Part shown: piece by piece, positions 46,709 to 56,070 of the stretch
Numbering within the stretch: position 1 is the first letter of the stretch
How the letters are laid out: each line of letters opens with the position of its first letter
Source: Variovorax boronicumulans NBRC 103145
GTDB lineage: Bacteria; Pseudomonadota; Gammaproteobacteria; Burkholderiales; Burkholderiaceae_C
DNA length: 64,000 bases
Direction: 5' to 3'
NCBI RefSeq assembly: GCF_001591345.1
Contig: NZ_BCUS01000002.1
Span: 62,001 to 126,000, forward strand
The notes under the pieces: generated by a model
Seen by the model: the letters and a program-made list of their open reading frames with translations, nothing else
Database searches by the model: none
Told to the model about the DNA's origin: nothing
Position numbers and translations under genes: made by a program

Positions 46709-47506
46709 TCAGCGCCGCAACCCCTGCGTGAACCGCAGCATGTTCGAGAGCGACTCCGCAAACCGCGGCTCCAGGAACGCCGCCAGGTGCGGCATCAGCA
46801 GCTGCAGCATCACCAGCCCCGCCAGCAGCGTCAGCGGAAAGCCCACCGCGAAGATGCTGAACTGCGGCGACGCGCGGTTCAGGATGCCCATGGCGAGGTT
46901 GAGCGTGAGCAGTGCGGTGATCAGCGGCAGTGCCAGCAGCAGGCCGCTCGCGAAGATGTCGCCGCCCGCGAGCACGAGGAACATCCAGCCGCCGGCCGCC
47001 AGCGGTGCATCGGCGATGGGCAGCGTGTGAAAGCTCGCGGCCAGCGCCTCCAGCATGAGCAGGTGGCCGTCCAGCGCCATGAAGATCAGCATCGCCAGCA
47101 TGTTCAGCAACCGCGACACCACCATCGTGCTGCCGTGGCTCATGGGGTCGAAGAAAGACGCGAAGGACAGACCCATCTGCAGGCCGATGTACTCGCCCGC
47201 GGCCAGCACTGCGGTGAACACGAGTCGCATCGAGAAGCCCATGGCGGCGCCGATCAGCACCTGCTGCACGATGATCCAGAGGCCGCCCGCCGACACCACG
47301 GGCACCGCCGGCAGCGGCCCGAGCGTGGGCGAGATCACCAGCGTCAGCACGGCGGCGATGCCCACCTTCACCTGCCGCGTCGCCCAGGGCTCGCCGAACA
47401 CCGGCGCCGTGGAAATCATGGCCAGCATGCGCACGAAGGGCCAGAGGAAGGCCACCAGCCAGGCCTCGAGCTGGCCCGAGGTGACGGAAAAGACCGAGGG
47501 CGTCAC
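46709..47506 (-). CDS. fliR: FliR, flagellar export gate protein
   Basis: 265 aa from GTG 47506, overlapping the fliQ stop (GTGA). Multi-helix membrane protein with family signatures AWLVAFLWPFVRMLAMISTA, PVFGEPWATRQVKVGIA, GEYIGLQMGLSFASFFDP, ending MPHLAAFLEPRF. Core of the type III export channel with FliP and FliQ. Confidence 0.95.
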   Translation of the reverse strand: MTPSVFSVTSGQLEAWLVAFLWPFVRMLAMISTAPVFGEPWATRQVKVGIAAVLTLVISPTLGPLPAVPVVSAGGLWIIVQQVLIGAAMGFSMRLVFTAVLAAGEYIGLQMGLSFASFFDPMSHGSTMVVSRLLNMLAMLIFMALDGHLLMLEALAASFHTLPIADAPLAAGGWMFLVLAGGDIFASGLLLALPLITALLTLNLAMGILNRASPQFSIFAVGFPLTLLAGLVMLQLLMPHLAAFLEPRFAESLSNMLRFTQGLRR

Positions 47507-47772
47507 GCCAGCATCTGCGGGATGCTGGCGAACAGGGCGCGCATGTAGTCGAGCATGCGGTCGAGCATCCACGGCCCGGCGATGACCAGCGTCGCGAACA
47601 CCGCGAGCAGCTTGGGAATGAAGGACAGCGTGGCCTCGTTGATCTGCGTGGCCGCCTGGAAGATGCTGACCACCAGGCCGATCACCAGCGCCACCAGCAG
47701 CAGCGGGGCGCCCAGCAGCAGCGAGATTTCCATGGCCCGGTGGCCCATGGTCATGACGGATTCGGGCGTCAT
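47503..47772 (-). CDS. fliQ: FliQ, flagellar export gate protein
   Basis: 89 aa with two membrane helices ([20 protein letters not shown] and [18 protein letters not shown]) and the family motif [19 protein letters not shown]. The start overlaps the fliP stop by four bases. Confidence 0.96.
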   Translation of the reverse strand: MTPESVMTMGHRAMEISLLLGAPLLLVALVIGLVVSIFQAATQINEATLSFIPKLLAVFATLVIAGPWMLDRMLDYMRALFASIPQMLA

Positions 47773-48527
47773 AAATAAAAGCTCTGCGAGAGCGCACCGA
47801 TCAGCAGCTGCCAGCCGTCGGCGAGCACGAACAGCATGAGCTTGAAAGGCAGCGCGATGGACGCGGGCGGCACCATCATCATGCCCATCGACATCAGCAC
47901 GCTCGCCACCACGAGGTCGATGATGAGAAAGGGAATGAAGATGGTGAAGCCGATCTGGAACGCCGTCTTCAGCTCGCTGATGACGAAGGCCGGCAGCAGG
48001 ATGCGCAGCGGCACGTCTTCGGGCCCCTGCATCTCGGGCGCCTTGGCGAGCCGCGCGAACAGCGCCAGGTCGGTCTCGCGCGTCTGCTTGAGCATGAAGG
48101 TCTTGAAGGGCGCGATGCCGCGCTCCAGCGCCTTCTCGGCGCTGAGCTTGCTTTCCGAGAAGGGCACGTAGGCCTCGGTGTAGGCCTTGTCGAACACCGG
48201 CGACATCACGAAGAAGGTGAGGAACAGCGACAGCCCCACCAGGATCTGGTTGGGCGGCGAGGTCTGCGTGCCGATGGCGGTGCGCAGCAGGCCCAGCACG
48301 ATGAGGATGCGCGTGAAGCTGGTCATCGACAGCAGCAGCGCGGGCAGGAAGGTGAGCGAGGTCAGCAGCACCAGCGTCTGCACGCTCAGCGACCAGGTCT
48401 GGCTGCCGCCGGGGCCCGGCGTGCTCGTGAGGCCGGGCAGGCCCTGGGTCCACGCGGCGGCGGGCAGCGTGGCGGCGAGCAGCAGCAAGGCGGTGCGCAG
48501 GCCGCGGTGCAGGGCGGGGCGCGTCAT
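47769..48527 (-). CDS. fliP: FliP, flagellar export gate protein
   Basis: 252 aa from ATG 48527; the frame is open upstream, but this start overlaps the fliO stop and begins a signal peptide ([13 protein letters not shown]). Signatures: [60 protein letters not shown]. It forms the export pore. Confidence 0.96.
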   Translation of the reverse strand: MTRPALHRGLRTALLLLAATLPAAAWTQGLPGLTSTPGPGGSQTWSLSVQTLVLLTSLTFLPALLLSMTSFTRILIVLGLLRTAIGTQTSPPNQILVGLSLFLTFFVMSPVFDKAYTEAYVPFSESKLSAEKALERGIAPFKTFMLKQTRETDLALFARLAKAPEMQGPEDVPLRILLPAFVISELKTAFQIGFTIFIPFLIIDLVVASVLMSMGMMMVPPASIALPFKLMLFVLADGWQLLIGALSQSFYL

Positions 48528-48994
48528 GGTGCGGTGCGCGCTTTGCCGGCGAGGGAATCGCGGAGCTTCTGGGCGAACAGGCCCATCGGATTTTGCGCAG
48601 GCATAGGCGTTGCAACGGAAGGCGTTGCCTGCGCCGCCAGCGTGTGCAGCGTGCGGACCTGGCTGCTGGTGACGCCCAGCACCAGCCACTGGCCGGCCAC
48701 GTCCACCACGACCACGCGCTCGCGCGGGCCGACCATGGCGGTGGACACCACCTTCACCACCTGGCCGCCGCCCAGCCGCTGCAGGCCGAAGCGCCGTGAC
48801 AGCCACGCGCACAGGAAGATCAGGCCGACGACCGCCGCCATGCCGAAGCCCGCCTGCAGCAGGCCCGCGCCGCCGACCGCAACGGGCGGCGCGGCTTCGC
48901 GCACCGGCGTGGGCACGGTGGGCAAGGCGGCGTGGACTGCATGCGCTGCATGCAGGCCCAGCGCAAGCAACGAAGACACCCGCGCCAGGTTCAT
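48524..48994 (-). CDS. fliO: FliO, export gate assembly factor
   Basis: 156 aa. An N-terminal signal-like segment, then the FliO membrane helix ([20 protein letters not shown]) and the short cytoplasmic domain [39 protein letters not shown]. It stabilises the FliP ring during assembly. The Lys-rich end reads [17 protein letters not shown]. Confidence 0.9.
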   Translation of the reverse strand: MNLARVSSLLALGLHAAHAVHAALPTVPTPVREAAPPVAVGGAGLLQAGFGMAAVVGLIFLCAWLSRRFGLQRLGGGQVVKVVSTAMVGPRERVVVVDVAGQWLVLGVTSSQVRTLHTLAAQATPSVATPMPAQNPMGLFAQKLRDSLAGKARTAP

Positions 48995-49419
48995 GCGCGC
49001 GCGAGCTTCTGCATGCGCTCGGAGGGCGTGACGATGTCGGTCAGGCGGATGCCGTACTTCTCGTTCACCACCACCACCTCGCCCTGCGCAATGAGGTAGC
49101 CGTTGATCAGCACGTCCAGCGGTTGTCCGGCCAGGCCGTCGAGCTCCACCACGGAGCCCTGCGACAGCTGCAGCAGGTTCTTGATGGTGATGCGCGTGCG
49201 GCCGATCTCGGCGGTGAGCTGCACGGGCACGTCGAGCACGCGCGCGATGTCCACGGGCGTCGCGGACGATGCAGCCGGTGCATCCTGGATCTGCTGGAAG
49301 ACCTGCGCCGTTGCGGGAGCCACGGCCGGGTCGGGCGCGGGCGCGCTGGCCGCGGTCTGCTCGGCCAGTGCGCTGGCCCAGTCGTCCGCGTCGCTGGCGG
49401 CAGAGGTGTTGTCAGTCAT
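48991..49419 (-). CDS. fliN: FliN, C-ring switch protein
   Basis: 142 aa. C-terminal SpoA domain: [73 protein letters not shown]. It forms the base of the C-ring with FliM and docks FliH. Overlaps fliO (4 bp) and fliM (8 bp). Confidence 0.96.
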   Translation of the reverse strand: MTDNTSAASDADDWASALAEQTAASAPAPDPAVAPATAQVFQQIQDAPAASSATPVDIARVLDVPVQLTAEIGRTRITIKNLLQLSQGSVVELDGLAGQPLDVLINGYLIAQGEVVVVNEKYGIRLTDIVTPSERMQKLARA

Positions 49420-50413
49420 GGTCGTTCTTCGAATCGCTGTCTTGGTGGGAGATCATGTGTTGCACGCGCAGGGCGTAGCGCTCGTTGGAGGTGCCGTAGC
49501 CGCAGGCCATCACGGGCACGCCGCCGACCTTGGCGACCACCGTCGCCGGCAGCTCGATGGGAATCACGTCGCCCACGCGCAGCTTCATCACTTCGCCCAG
49601 CGTCGAGGGCATGGTCACGAAGTCGGCGGTGAGCTCGACGTCGGCGGCCTGCATCTGGCGCGACATCTGCGTGACCCAGCGCTTGTCGACCTCGACCTCG
49701 TCCTGGATCGGGTTCGAGAGCAGGTCGCGGATCGGCTCGATCATCGAGTAGGGCAGGCACACATGCAAAAAGCCGCCGATGGGGCCGAACTCGATCTGCA
49801 GCGTGGTGTTGATCACCACCTCGTTGGGCGCCACGATGTTGGCGAGCTTGCCGTGCATCTCGGCGCGCACGTAGTCGAAGGCCAGCGGAAACACCGGCTG
49901 CCACGCGTCGCCATAGCACTGCAGCGACAGGTCGAGCAGGCGCTTGATGATGCGCTGCTCGGTGCGCGTGAAGTCGCGCCCTTCCACGCGCACGTGGTAG
50001 CGCCCGTCGCTGCCGAACAGGTTGTCCACCACGAGGAACACCAGCTTCGGGTCGAACACGAAGAGGGCGGTGCCGCGCAGCGGCTTCATGTGGACCATGT
50101 TGATGTTCGCGGGCACCGGCAGGTGCCGCACGAACTCGCCGAACTGCTGGATCTGCACCGGCCCCACCGAGATGTCGGGGCTGCGGCGCATGAAGTTCAG
50201 CAGCGCGCTGCGCAGGCCGCGCGCAAAGCGGTCGTTGATGACCTCCAGCGTGTGCATGCGGTTGCGCACCACGCGGTCGGGCGCACCGAGGTCGTAGGCC
50301 GGCAGGCCGTCGGGCGGCGGCGCGGGCGCGGCGGCCTGGTCGAGGTCGCCGCCGGTGACGCCCTGCAGCAGCGCATCGACCTCGTCCTGGGAGAGCACCT
50401 GTTCATACGCCAT
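49412..50413 (-). CDS. fliM: FliM, C-ring switch protein
   Basis: 333 aa. The N-terminal CheY-P docking motif is LSQDEVDALLQGV. The middle domain contains RRSPDISVGPVQIQQFGEFV and FVFDPKLVFLVVDNLFG; the C-terminal SpoA domain includes MKLRVGDVIPIELPATVVAK. It reads CheY-P and controls rotation direction. Confidence 0.96.
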   Translation of the reverse strand: MAYEQVLSQDEVDALLQGVTGGDLDQAAAPAPPPDGLPAYDLGAPDRVVRNRMHTLEVINDRFARGLRSALLNFMRRSPDISVGPVQIQQFGEFVRHLPVPANINMVHMKPLRGTALFVFDPKLVFLVVDNLFGSDGRYHVRVEGRDFTRTEQRIIKRLLDLSLQCYGDAWQPVFPLAFDYVRAEMHGKLANIVAPNEVVINTTLQIEFGPIGGFLHVCLPYSMIEPIRDLLSNPIQDEVEVDKRWVTQMSRQMQAADVELTADFVTMPSTLGEVMKLRVGDVIPIELPATVVAKVGGVPVMACGYGTSNERYALRVQHMISHQDSDSKNDHD

Positions 50414-50443
50414 GGATCGCGGGTCCGCAAACGGGCATCGTCG

Positions 50444-50959
50444 TCACTGCACGACGAAGGAGTTGAAGGACACGCTCGCGATGCCCAGCTCGGGCAGGCC
50501 CTCGGCCAGCGGCGCATTCAGCGCGCTGTGAATCTCCGTGGCCAGCCGGGCCTTGTCTTCCGAGGTGACCAGCGATTCGGGCGGGCGGTTCGACAGCAGC
50601 ACCAGCAGGCGGCTGCGCAGCTCGGGCATGAACTCGACGATCTGCGCCTTGGCCTGCTCGTCGCGCACCTTCAGCGCCATGCCGATCTGCAGGAAGCGCG
50701 AGCGGCCTTCGGACTGCAGGTTGACGGTCAGCGGCTCCAGCATGAGGAAGATGGGCTTCTCGGGCACCGGGGCCTTGGCCGTCTCGGCGGCGGCGTGCTC
50801 GGTGAAGCGGGGCAGCACGAAGACGTACGCCGCCGCACCGGCCGCGGCCAGGCCGAGGACGGCCACGAGCCCGATCAGCAGTTTCGAGGTGCGGCGCGAG
50901 GCCGGCGGGTCGGTCGCGACCGACGCAGCCGCGGTGGCGGCGGGAGAAGAGGTAGCCAT
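50444..50959 (-). CDS. fliL: FliL, basal-body-associated protein
   Basis: 171 aa. One membrane helix (LLIGLVAVLGLAAAGAAAYV) then a periplasmic domain with the family features FLMLEPLTVNLQSEGRSRFL, QIGMALKVRDEQAKAQIVEF, LLVLLSNRPPESLVTSEDK. It assists stator function. First gene of the fliLMNOPQR unit; a small AAGCGC hairpin (51023-51040) lies between it and fliK. Confidence 0.93.
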   Translation of the reverse strand: MATSSPAATAAASVATDPPASRRTSKLLIGLVAVLGLAAAGAAAYVFVLPRFTEHAAAETAKAPVPEKPIFLMLEPLTVNLQSEGRSRFLQIGMALKVRDEQAKAQIVEFMPELRSRLLVLLSNRPPESLVTSEDKARLATEIHSALNAPLAEGLPELGIASVSFNSFVVQ

Positions 50960-51076
50960 GGTGAAACGGTGGACGGGTCCGATCTATTCTTTGCGAAGTC
51001 GCCCGCCGGCGAACGGCCGAACAAGCGCACAAAGGCGCTTCACATCCGTTCATTGGGGGAGGCGGGCGGGGCGGTT

Positions 51077-52411
51077 TCAGGCGAAGGTGTCGACGCCCGG
51101 GCCCGTGCGTGGGGTGGCAACGGGGCGGGGCGCCGCCGTGGCCGTGTGGGCGATGTCGGCGGCAGCGGAAGTGCCCTGCGGTCGCCACGCGCCCTGTCGC
51201 TGGTGTTGTTGCTGTTGCTGCTGCGCGAACGCCGCGTCTTGCCCGAACGGCGCGCGCGGGTCCGCGCCCACCGAGGTCTGGCCCAGCGTGATGCCCTGCT
51301 CCGACAGGCTGGTGCGCAGCTGCGGTAGCGCGGCTTCGACGGCCTTGCGCACGCTCTCGTGGGCCGACACGAACGCGGCCTGCGCCTGGTGCTCGCCGAC
51401 CGACAGCGTGACCTTCAGCGGGCCGAGGCCGGCGGGGTTGAGGTTGAGCTCGGCCGTGTGCGTGCCGCTGAGGCTCATGCGCGCGAGTTGCTGGCCGAGT
51501 GCGGGCGCCCATTTCTCGCTGCCGACTTCGGGCGCGAGCGTGTGCACGGCGGGGCGTGCGACGGGGCTTTCGGTCATGCGCTCAGTGGAGACGGTCGCGG
51601 GCTGTTGAAGCGCGAACGGGGTGCTGGACGGAGTCGTCGCGTCGTCGCCCGAGGTGCTGGCCGACACCGCGGCGACGGGCATTGCTTCTGTCGTCGCAGG
51701 CTTCGCATCGCCAGCGGGCTGGGCTTGCGCAGCGGCTGCGAGTTGTTCGGTGGTGGTGGCGCTCACGGTGCGCGGTGCGCCCGCGCGGCCCGGTGCGGCG
51801 GTGCCGACGGGCGGGCCTGCAGGTGCAGCAGCCGGCTTCTTTTCGTCGACAGCCATCGGCTGCGCAGCGACGGCGGCGCGCACGATCTCGTACAGCGAAG
51901 GCGGCGCGGCGTTGTCGGTTTCAGGCGTCGCGCTTTGTGCGGCGGCTGTGGCGGTGGGGGCAGAAGCGTCTTCGGTGGCGATGGCGGGCGCGGGCGTGGC
52001 GGCGGCGTCGCTGCTCAAACGCACCGTGCCCGCCGGCAGGCCGGCTTGCGCGTCAGGCGTGACCGGCGCCAGTGAAGTTTCTGGCGCACCGCTGCCCTGC
52101 GTGGCCGCACCTCCCGCAAGCAACAACGCCTGTTGCGGCGTGACGGCGGCTGCGAGAAAAGCGAAATCCGGCTCCGCAGGCTGCGCATCCCGCACCTCTT
52201 CCGCAAGGTCCGTCTTGCGCAGCGGCTTGGCATCCGCGACCACGGTGTCGGCATCCGACGCCTTCTCGGCCTGGCTCGCGCGCGAACGCTCAAGCGCGGC
52301 ACCGAACGCGCGGCCTTGCGCCTCGTCGGCGTTGCTGCGGCCACGTGCGCCGCCCTGCGCGACCGGCGAGGTGGCGGCAGGCGTGACGGACGGCGGGATC
52401 ATGGGAGGCAT
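51077..52411 (-). CDS. fliK: FliK, hook-length control protein
   Basis: 444 aa. A long Ala/Thr/Pro-rich ruler region fills residues ~1-300. The C-terminal Flg_hook domain is clear: WAPALGQQLARMSLSGTHTA, ELNLNPAGLGPLKVTLSVGE, VRKAVEAALPQLRTSLSEQG. The end is Gln-rich (AQQQQQQHQRQG). It measures hook length and switches export specificity through FlhB. A second, distinct FliK-like gene lies at the right edge of the window. Confidence 0.9.
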   Translation of the reverse strand: MPPMIPPSVTPAATSPVAQGGARGRSNADEAQGRAFGAALERSRASQAEKASDADTVVADAKPLRKTDLAEEVRDAQPAEPDFAFLAAAVTPQQALLLAGGAATQGSGAPETSLAPVTPDAQAGLPAGTVRLSSDAAATPAPAIATEDASAPTATAAAQSATPETDNAAPPSLYEIVRAAVAAQPMAVDEKKPAAAPAGPPVGTAAPGRAGAPRTVSATTTEQLAAAAQAQPAGDAKPATTEAMPVAAVSASTSGDDATTPSSTPFALQQPATVSTERMTESPVARPAVHTLAPEVGSEKWAPALGQQLARMSLSGTHTAELNLNPAGLGPLKVTLSVGEHQAQAAFVSAHESVRKAVEAALPQLRTSLSEQGITLGQTSVGADPRAPFGQDAAFAQQQQQQHQRQGAWRPQGTSAAADIAHTATAAPRPVATPRTGPGVDTFA

Positions 52412-52430
52412 GTCGGTTCCTGGAGGAGAT

Positions 52431-52889
52431 TCAGTGGGTGGGGTGCGAGGCGCGGTCGAAGAACTGGCGGGCGGCGCGTTCGTCGCTGTCGCGCTGTTCG
52501 CGCTTGGCCTGCGCCATCAGCTCCTGCGCGCGCACGCGATCGGCCAGCGTGTCGAAGGAGCTGAGGCGGCGCTTCTCGCGTTGCCAGTCGGTGCGGCCCC
52601 GGTCGAGCTGGTGCCCGGCCCGTTCGGCGATGGCGCGCTGCTGCGCGATCGCGTGGTCGAGCGTGCCGAGGAAGTTGCGGTAGTTGCGCCACTGCGACGA
52701 CGGCAGGCCGCCGCGCATCAGCGTGTCGAGTTGCGCGTGGTAGTCCTGGCGGTACTGCAGCAGCAGCTCGAGCTTCTGCTGCGCGCTCAGGTGCGCGCTT
52801 TGCAGCGCGCCCAGGCGGCGCGCGGCGTCGTCGGTCTGGCTCTGCGCCAGGTCGATGAGCATGCCGAGGGGGAGCTTGCTGCTGCTCAT
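52431..52889 (-). CDS. fliJ: FliJ, export ATPase stalk/chaperone
   Basis: 152 aa, a long coiled coil typical of FliJ ([60 protein letters not shown]). It inserts in the FliI ring like the gamma subunit of F1. Start overlaps the fliI stop by four bases. Confidence 0.93.
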   Translation of the reverse strand: MSSSKLPLGMLIDLAQSQTDDAARRLGALQSAHLSAQQKLELLLQYRQDYHAQLDTLMRGGLPSSQWRNYRNFLGTLDHAIAQQRAIAERAGHQLDRGRTDWQREKRRLSSFDTLADRVRAQELMAQAKREQRDSDERAARQFFDRASHPTH

Positions 52890-54313
52890 GGGCGTCCTGG
52901 GGAAGGTGTGTTCGTGAACAGGCTGTCCATGTGGGCGATGGCCTCCTCGTAGCCGGTGCGCTCGTGCATCGACTGCTGCAGGAAGGCTTCGATGCGCGGG
53001 TACATCGCGATCGCCTGGTCCAGCTGCAGGTCGTGCCCCGGCGCGTAGGCGCCGACGCTGATCAGGTCGCGGTTGCGCTGGTAGCGCGACAGCATCTGCT
53101 TGAAGCGGCGCACGGTGTCGAACTGCGCGGGCGCAATCAGCGACGTCATTGCGCGGCTGATCGAGGCCTCGATGTCGATGGCCGGGTAGTGCCCGGCCTC
53201 GGCCAGCGTGCGCGAGAGCACGACGTGGCCGTCCAGGATCGCGCGCGCCGAATCGGCGATCGGGTCCTGCTGGTCGTCGCCTTCCGACAGCACGGTGTAG
53301 AAGGCCGTGATCGAGCCGCCGCGCCCCTGCGCGTCGCGCGCGCCGTTGCCGGCGCGTTCGACCAATGCGGGCAGCCGCGCGAACACCGAGGGCGGATAGC
53401 CCTTGGTGGCGGGCGGCTCGCCCACGGCCAGTGCGATCTCGCGCTGCGCCATCGCATAGCGCGTGAGCGAATCCATGATGAGCAGCACGTCCTTGCCCTG
53501 GTCGCGAAAGTACTCGGCCAGGCAGGTGGCGTAGGCCGCGCCCTGCAGGCGCAGCAGCGGCGAGTTGTCGGCCGGCGCGGCCACGACCACGGCGCGCGCC
53601 AGGCCTTCCTCGCCCAGCGTGTTCTCGATGAAGTCCTTCACCTCGCGACCGCGTTCGCCGATGAGGCCGACCACGATCACCTCGGCGCTGGTGTAGCGCG
53701 CCATCATGCCCAGCAGCACGCTCTTGCCCACGCCCGAGCCGGCAAACAGGCCCATGCGCTGGCCGCGGCCGACGGTGAGCATGGCGTTGATGGCGCGCAC
53801 GCCCACGTCGAGCACCGAGTCGATGGCCGCGCGCGACAGCGGGTTGATCGGCGGCGCCGCCAGCGGCACCTGGCGCGCCACGTCGAGCGGGCCGAGCCCG
53901 TCGAGCGGTCGGCCGGCCGCATCGACCACGCGGCCGAGCATGCCTTCGCCCACGGGCAGGCGCTTGGTGTGGGCATCGCCGGTCGCACCGGGCTCGCGCA
54001 GGCCGGGCCGCGCGAACACGCGCGCGCCGGGCAGCAGGCCTGCGACTTCGGTCTGCGACATGAGGAAGAGGCGGTCGCCCGCGAAGCCCACCACTTCGGC
54101 CTCGGCATGGCGCTGCGGATGGCCGGGCGGCAGTTCGATGAGGCAGTCGCTGCCCACGGGCAGCTGCAGGCCCACGGCTTCGAGCACGAGGCCGACGGCG
54201 CGCGTGAGGCGGCCCGAGGCGGTGGTGGTCGTGCTGCGGGCGACGTCGGCGCGCGCCTGTTCCAGCACGGCGCGCACGCTGTTCAGATGAGGGTTGGTGG
54301 GCGCGGTCTGCAT
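52886..54313 (-). CDS. fliI: FliI, flagellum-specific export ATPase
   Basis: 475 aa from ATG 54313 (the frame runs upstream into fliH without family similarity). F1-beta-like: Walker A GSGVGKS (~192-198), Walker [21 protein letters not shown], and the family stretch [20 protein letters not shown]. It unfolds and feeds export substrates at the C-ring with FliH and FliJ. Confidence 0.96.
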   Translation of the reverse strand: MQTAPTNPHLNSVRAVLEQARADVARSTTTTASGRLTRAVGLVLEAVGLQLPVGSDCLIELPPGHPQRHAEAEVVGFAGDRLFLMSQTEVAGLLPGARVFARPGLREPGATGDAHTKRLPVGEGMLGRVVDAAGRPLDGLGPLDVARQVPLAAPPINPLSRAAIDSVLDVGVRAINAMLTVGRGQRMGLFAGSGVGKSVLLGMMARYTSAEVIVVGLIGERGREVKDFIENTLGEEGLARAVVVAAPADNSPLLRLQGAAYATCLAEYFRDQGKDVLLIMDSLTRYAMAQREIALAVGEPPATKGYPPSVFARLPALVERAGNGARDAQGRGGSITAFYTVLSEGDDQQDPIADSARAILDGHVVLSRTLAEAGHYPAIDIEASISRAMTSLIAPAQFDTVRRFKQMLSRYQRNRDLISVGAYAPGHDLQLDQAIAMYPRIEAFLQQSMHERTGYEEAIAHMDSLFTNTPSPGRP

Positions 54314-54317
54314 CGGC

Positions 54318-55082
54318 TCAGGAAGCGTCGCCACGCAGCGCCGCACCCACACGCTCCCAGCGCGTGGCCAGGCTGGCGTCCAGCTCGCCCGTGGCCGACT
54401 GCACGCGGCAGCCGCCGCGCGCCAGGCTGTCGTCGGCACGCAACTGCCAGCCGGCTGCCTCGATCTCGTTGCCCAGGCTGTTCTTCATCAGTGCCAGGTC
54501 GTCGGGGTGCAGCAGCAGGCGCGGTTCGCCGCGCAGCGCGGGTTCGGCGTGCAGCAGGTCGCGCACCAGCGGCAGCACCCATTCGGGCTCGGCCTGGTAG
54601 GTGCGGTGCACCACCTGGCGCGCCACGTCGAGCGCGAGCGCGAGCACGGTCTCGGCCAGTTCGGCTTCGGCGCCGCGCAGTGCTTCGGGCAGCGAGCGGG
54701 CCAGCGCGCGCAGGCGTTCGGCATGCACGCTGGCGGCGGCGAGGCCGGTGGCCAGGCCTTCGGTGTGGCCGACCTGGCGGCCTTCGGCCAGCCCGGCGGC
54801 GCGGCCCTCGGCTTCGCCCGCGGCGCGCGCTTCCTTGCGGATGCGGGCCAGTTCGGCGAGGTCGACCTTGGGTGCGGTGGGCGCAGGTGGAGGGGAAGGG
54901 CGCTGAACGGTTTGACGCGAGAGAGCCGTGCCCGACGACGCCTTGCCATCGAGCGTGCCCATCTCCCAGCGCTCCCACGCCGACAGCGCGGGCGTGCCGG
55001 CGCCGGCCTGGCGCGCGGCCGCGTGGATGGCGGCGAGGCGCTCGCGCGATCCTCCGAAGGCGCCGGGGTCAGACGAAGTCAT
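54318..55082 (-). CDS. fliH: FliH, export ATPase regulator
   Basis: 254 aa. N-terminal Pro/Ala-rich arm, a GxxxG-type helix ([20 protein letters not shown]), then a V-ATPase E-subunit-like C-terminus ([28 protein letters not shown]-like [20 protein letters not shown]). It holds FliI and docks it to FliN. Fourteen-base overlap with fliG. Confidence 0.93.
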   Translation of the reverse strand: MTSSDPGAFGGSRERLAAIHAAARQAGAGTPALSAWERWEMGTLDGKASSGTALSRQTVQRPSPPPAPTAPKVDLAELARIRKEARAAGEAEGRAAGLAEGRQVGHTEGLATGLAAASVHAERLRALARSLPEALRGAEAELAETVLALALDVARQVVHRTYQAEPEWVLPLVRDLLHAEPALRGEPRLLLHPDDLALMKNSLGNEIEAAGWQLRADDSLARGGCRVQSATGELDASLATRWERVGAALRGDAS

Positions 55083-56070
55083 CGGTGCCAGGCGCCGCGA
55101 TCACGATCTCGCCGGCGTCCGCCAGACGGCGGGCGACCTGCAGGATGGCCTTCTGTTCGGTCTCGACCTGCGACACGCGCACAGGACCGCGCAGCTCCAT
55201 GTCCTCGCGCAGCGTTTCTGCGGCGCGCTGCGACATGTTGCTGAGGAACTTGTCGCGCAGCTCCAGCGGCGCGCCCTTGAGCGCGATGATGAGCGAGTCG
55301 CTCTCGATGTCCTTGAGCAGGCGCTGGATGCTGCGGTCTTCCAGGCCCAGCAGGTTCTCGAACACGAACATCTCGTCGACGATGCGCTGGGCCAGCGCCT
55401 CGTCCTGCTCGCGCACATGGGCAATGGCTTCTTCTTCCACCGTGGTGCTCATCAGGTTGACGATCTCGGCCGCGGTGCGCACGCCGCCCAGGCGGCTGCG
55501 GCGCAGGCCCTGGCCGGCGAGCATCTCGGTCAGCACCTCGGTCAGTTCGTTCAGCGCCGACGGCTGCACGCCGCCGAAGGTGGCCACGCGCATGATCACG
55601 TCGTGGCGCAGGCGCGCGGGCAGCTTCTCGAGCACCTCCGACGCCTTCATGCGGTCCAGGTGCACCAGCAGCGTCGCAAGGATCTGCGGGTGCTCGTCGC
55701 GGATGAGCTCGGCCACCTCGCCGGCCTCGAGTTCATTCAGGCGCTCGATGCCGCCGTGCGGCTCGTCGGGCTGCAGGATGTCCTCGAGCAGGTTGCTCGC
55801 GCGGTCGTCGCCCAGCGCCTTCTTGAGCACGGCGCGGATGTAGCTGGTCGAGCCCAGGTGCAGCGCCGACAGCTGCTCGGTCTCCTGGCGGAACTCGGCC
55901 AGCACCGAGGCCAGCTCGTCGCGCGACACCGCGCTCAGTTTGGACATGGCAAGGCCCAGCGCCTGCACCTCGGAGGTGGGCAGCAGGTGCAGCGCGGCGG
56001 CGGCGCGGTCTTCGCCCAGCGCCATGAGCAGGATGGCGCTCTTGCGGGTGCCTGCTTCGCTGCTAGTCAT
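55069..56070 (-). CDS. fliG: FliG, motor switch and torque protein
   Basis: 333 aa. All three FliG domains are present: FliF-binding N-terminus (KSAILLMALGEDRAAAALHL), armadillo middle with the EHPQ-like DEHPQILATLLVHLD motif, and C-terminal torque helix (LEDRSIQRLLKDIESDSLII, SNMSQRAAETLREDMELRGP). Overlaps fliF by 8 bp. Confidence 0.96.
   Translation of the reverse strand: MTSSEAGTRKSAILLMALGEDRAAAALHLLPTSEVQALGLAMSKLSAVSRDELASVLAEFRQETEQLSALHLGSTSYIRAVLKKALGDDRASNLLEDILQPDEPHGGIERLNELEAGEVAELIRDEHPQILATLLVHLDRMKASEVLEKLPARLRHDVIMRVATFGGVQPSALNELTEVLTEMLAGQGLRRSRLGGVRTAAEIVNLMSTTVEEEAIAHVREQDEALAQRIVDEMFVFENLLGLEDRSIQRLLKDIESDSLIIALKGAPLELRDKFLSNMSQRAAETLREDMELRGPVRVSQVETEQKAILQVARRLADAGEIVIAAPGTDDFV

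Noticed and set aside
51023..51040. Terminator between fliK and fliL
   Set aside because: A six-base stem with a six-base loop and no U-tract is too weak to call.
52931..55843. 970-codon open frame antisense to fliI, fliH and fliG
   Set aside because: Opposite strand carries three certain genes with overlapping starts; the frame has Arg/Ala/Gly-rich noise and no ribosome-binding site.
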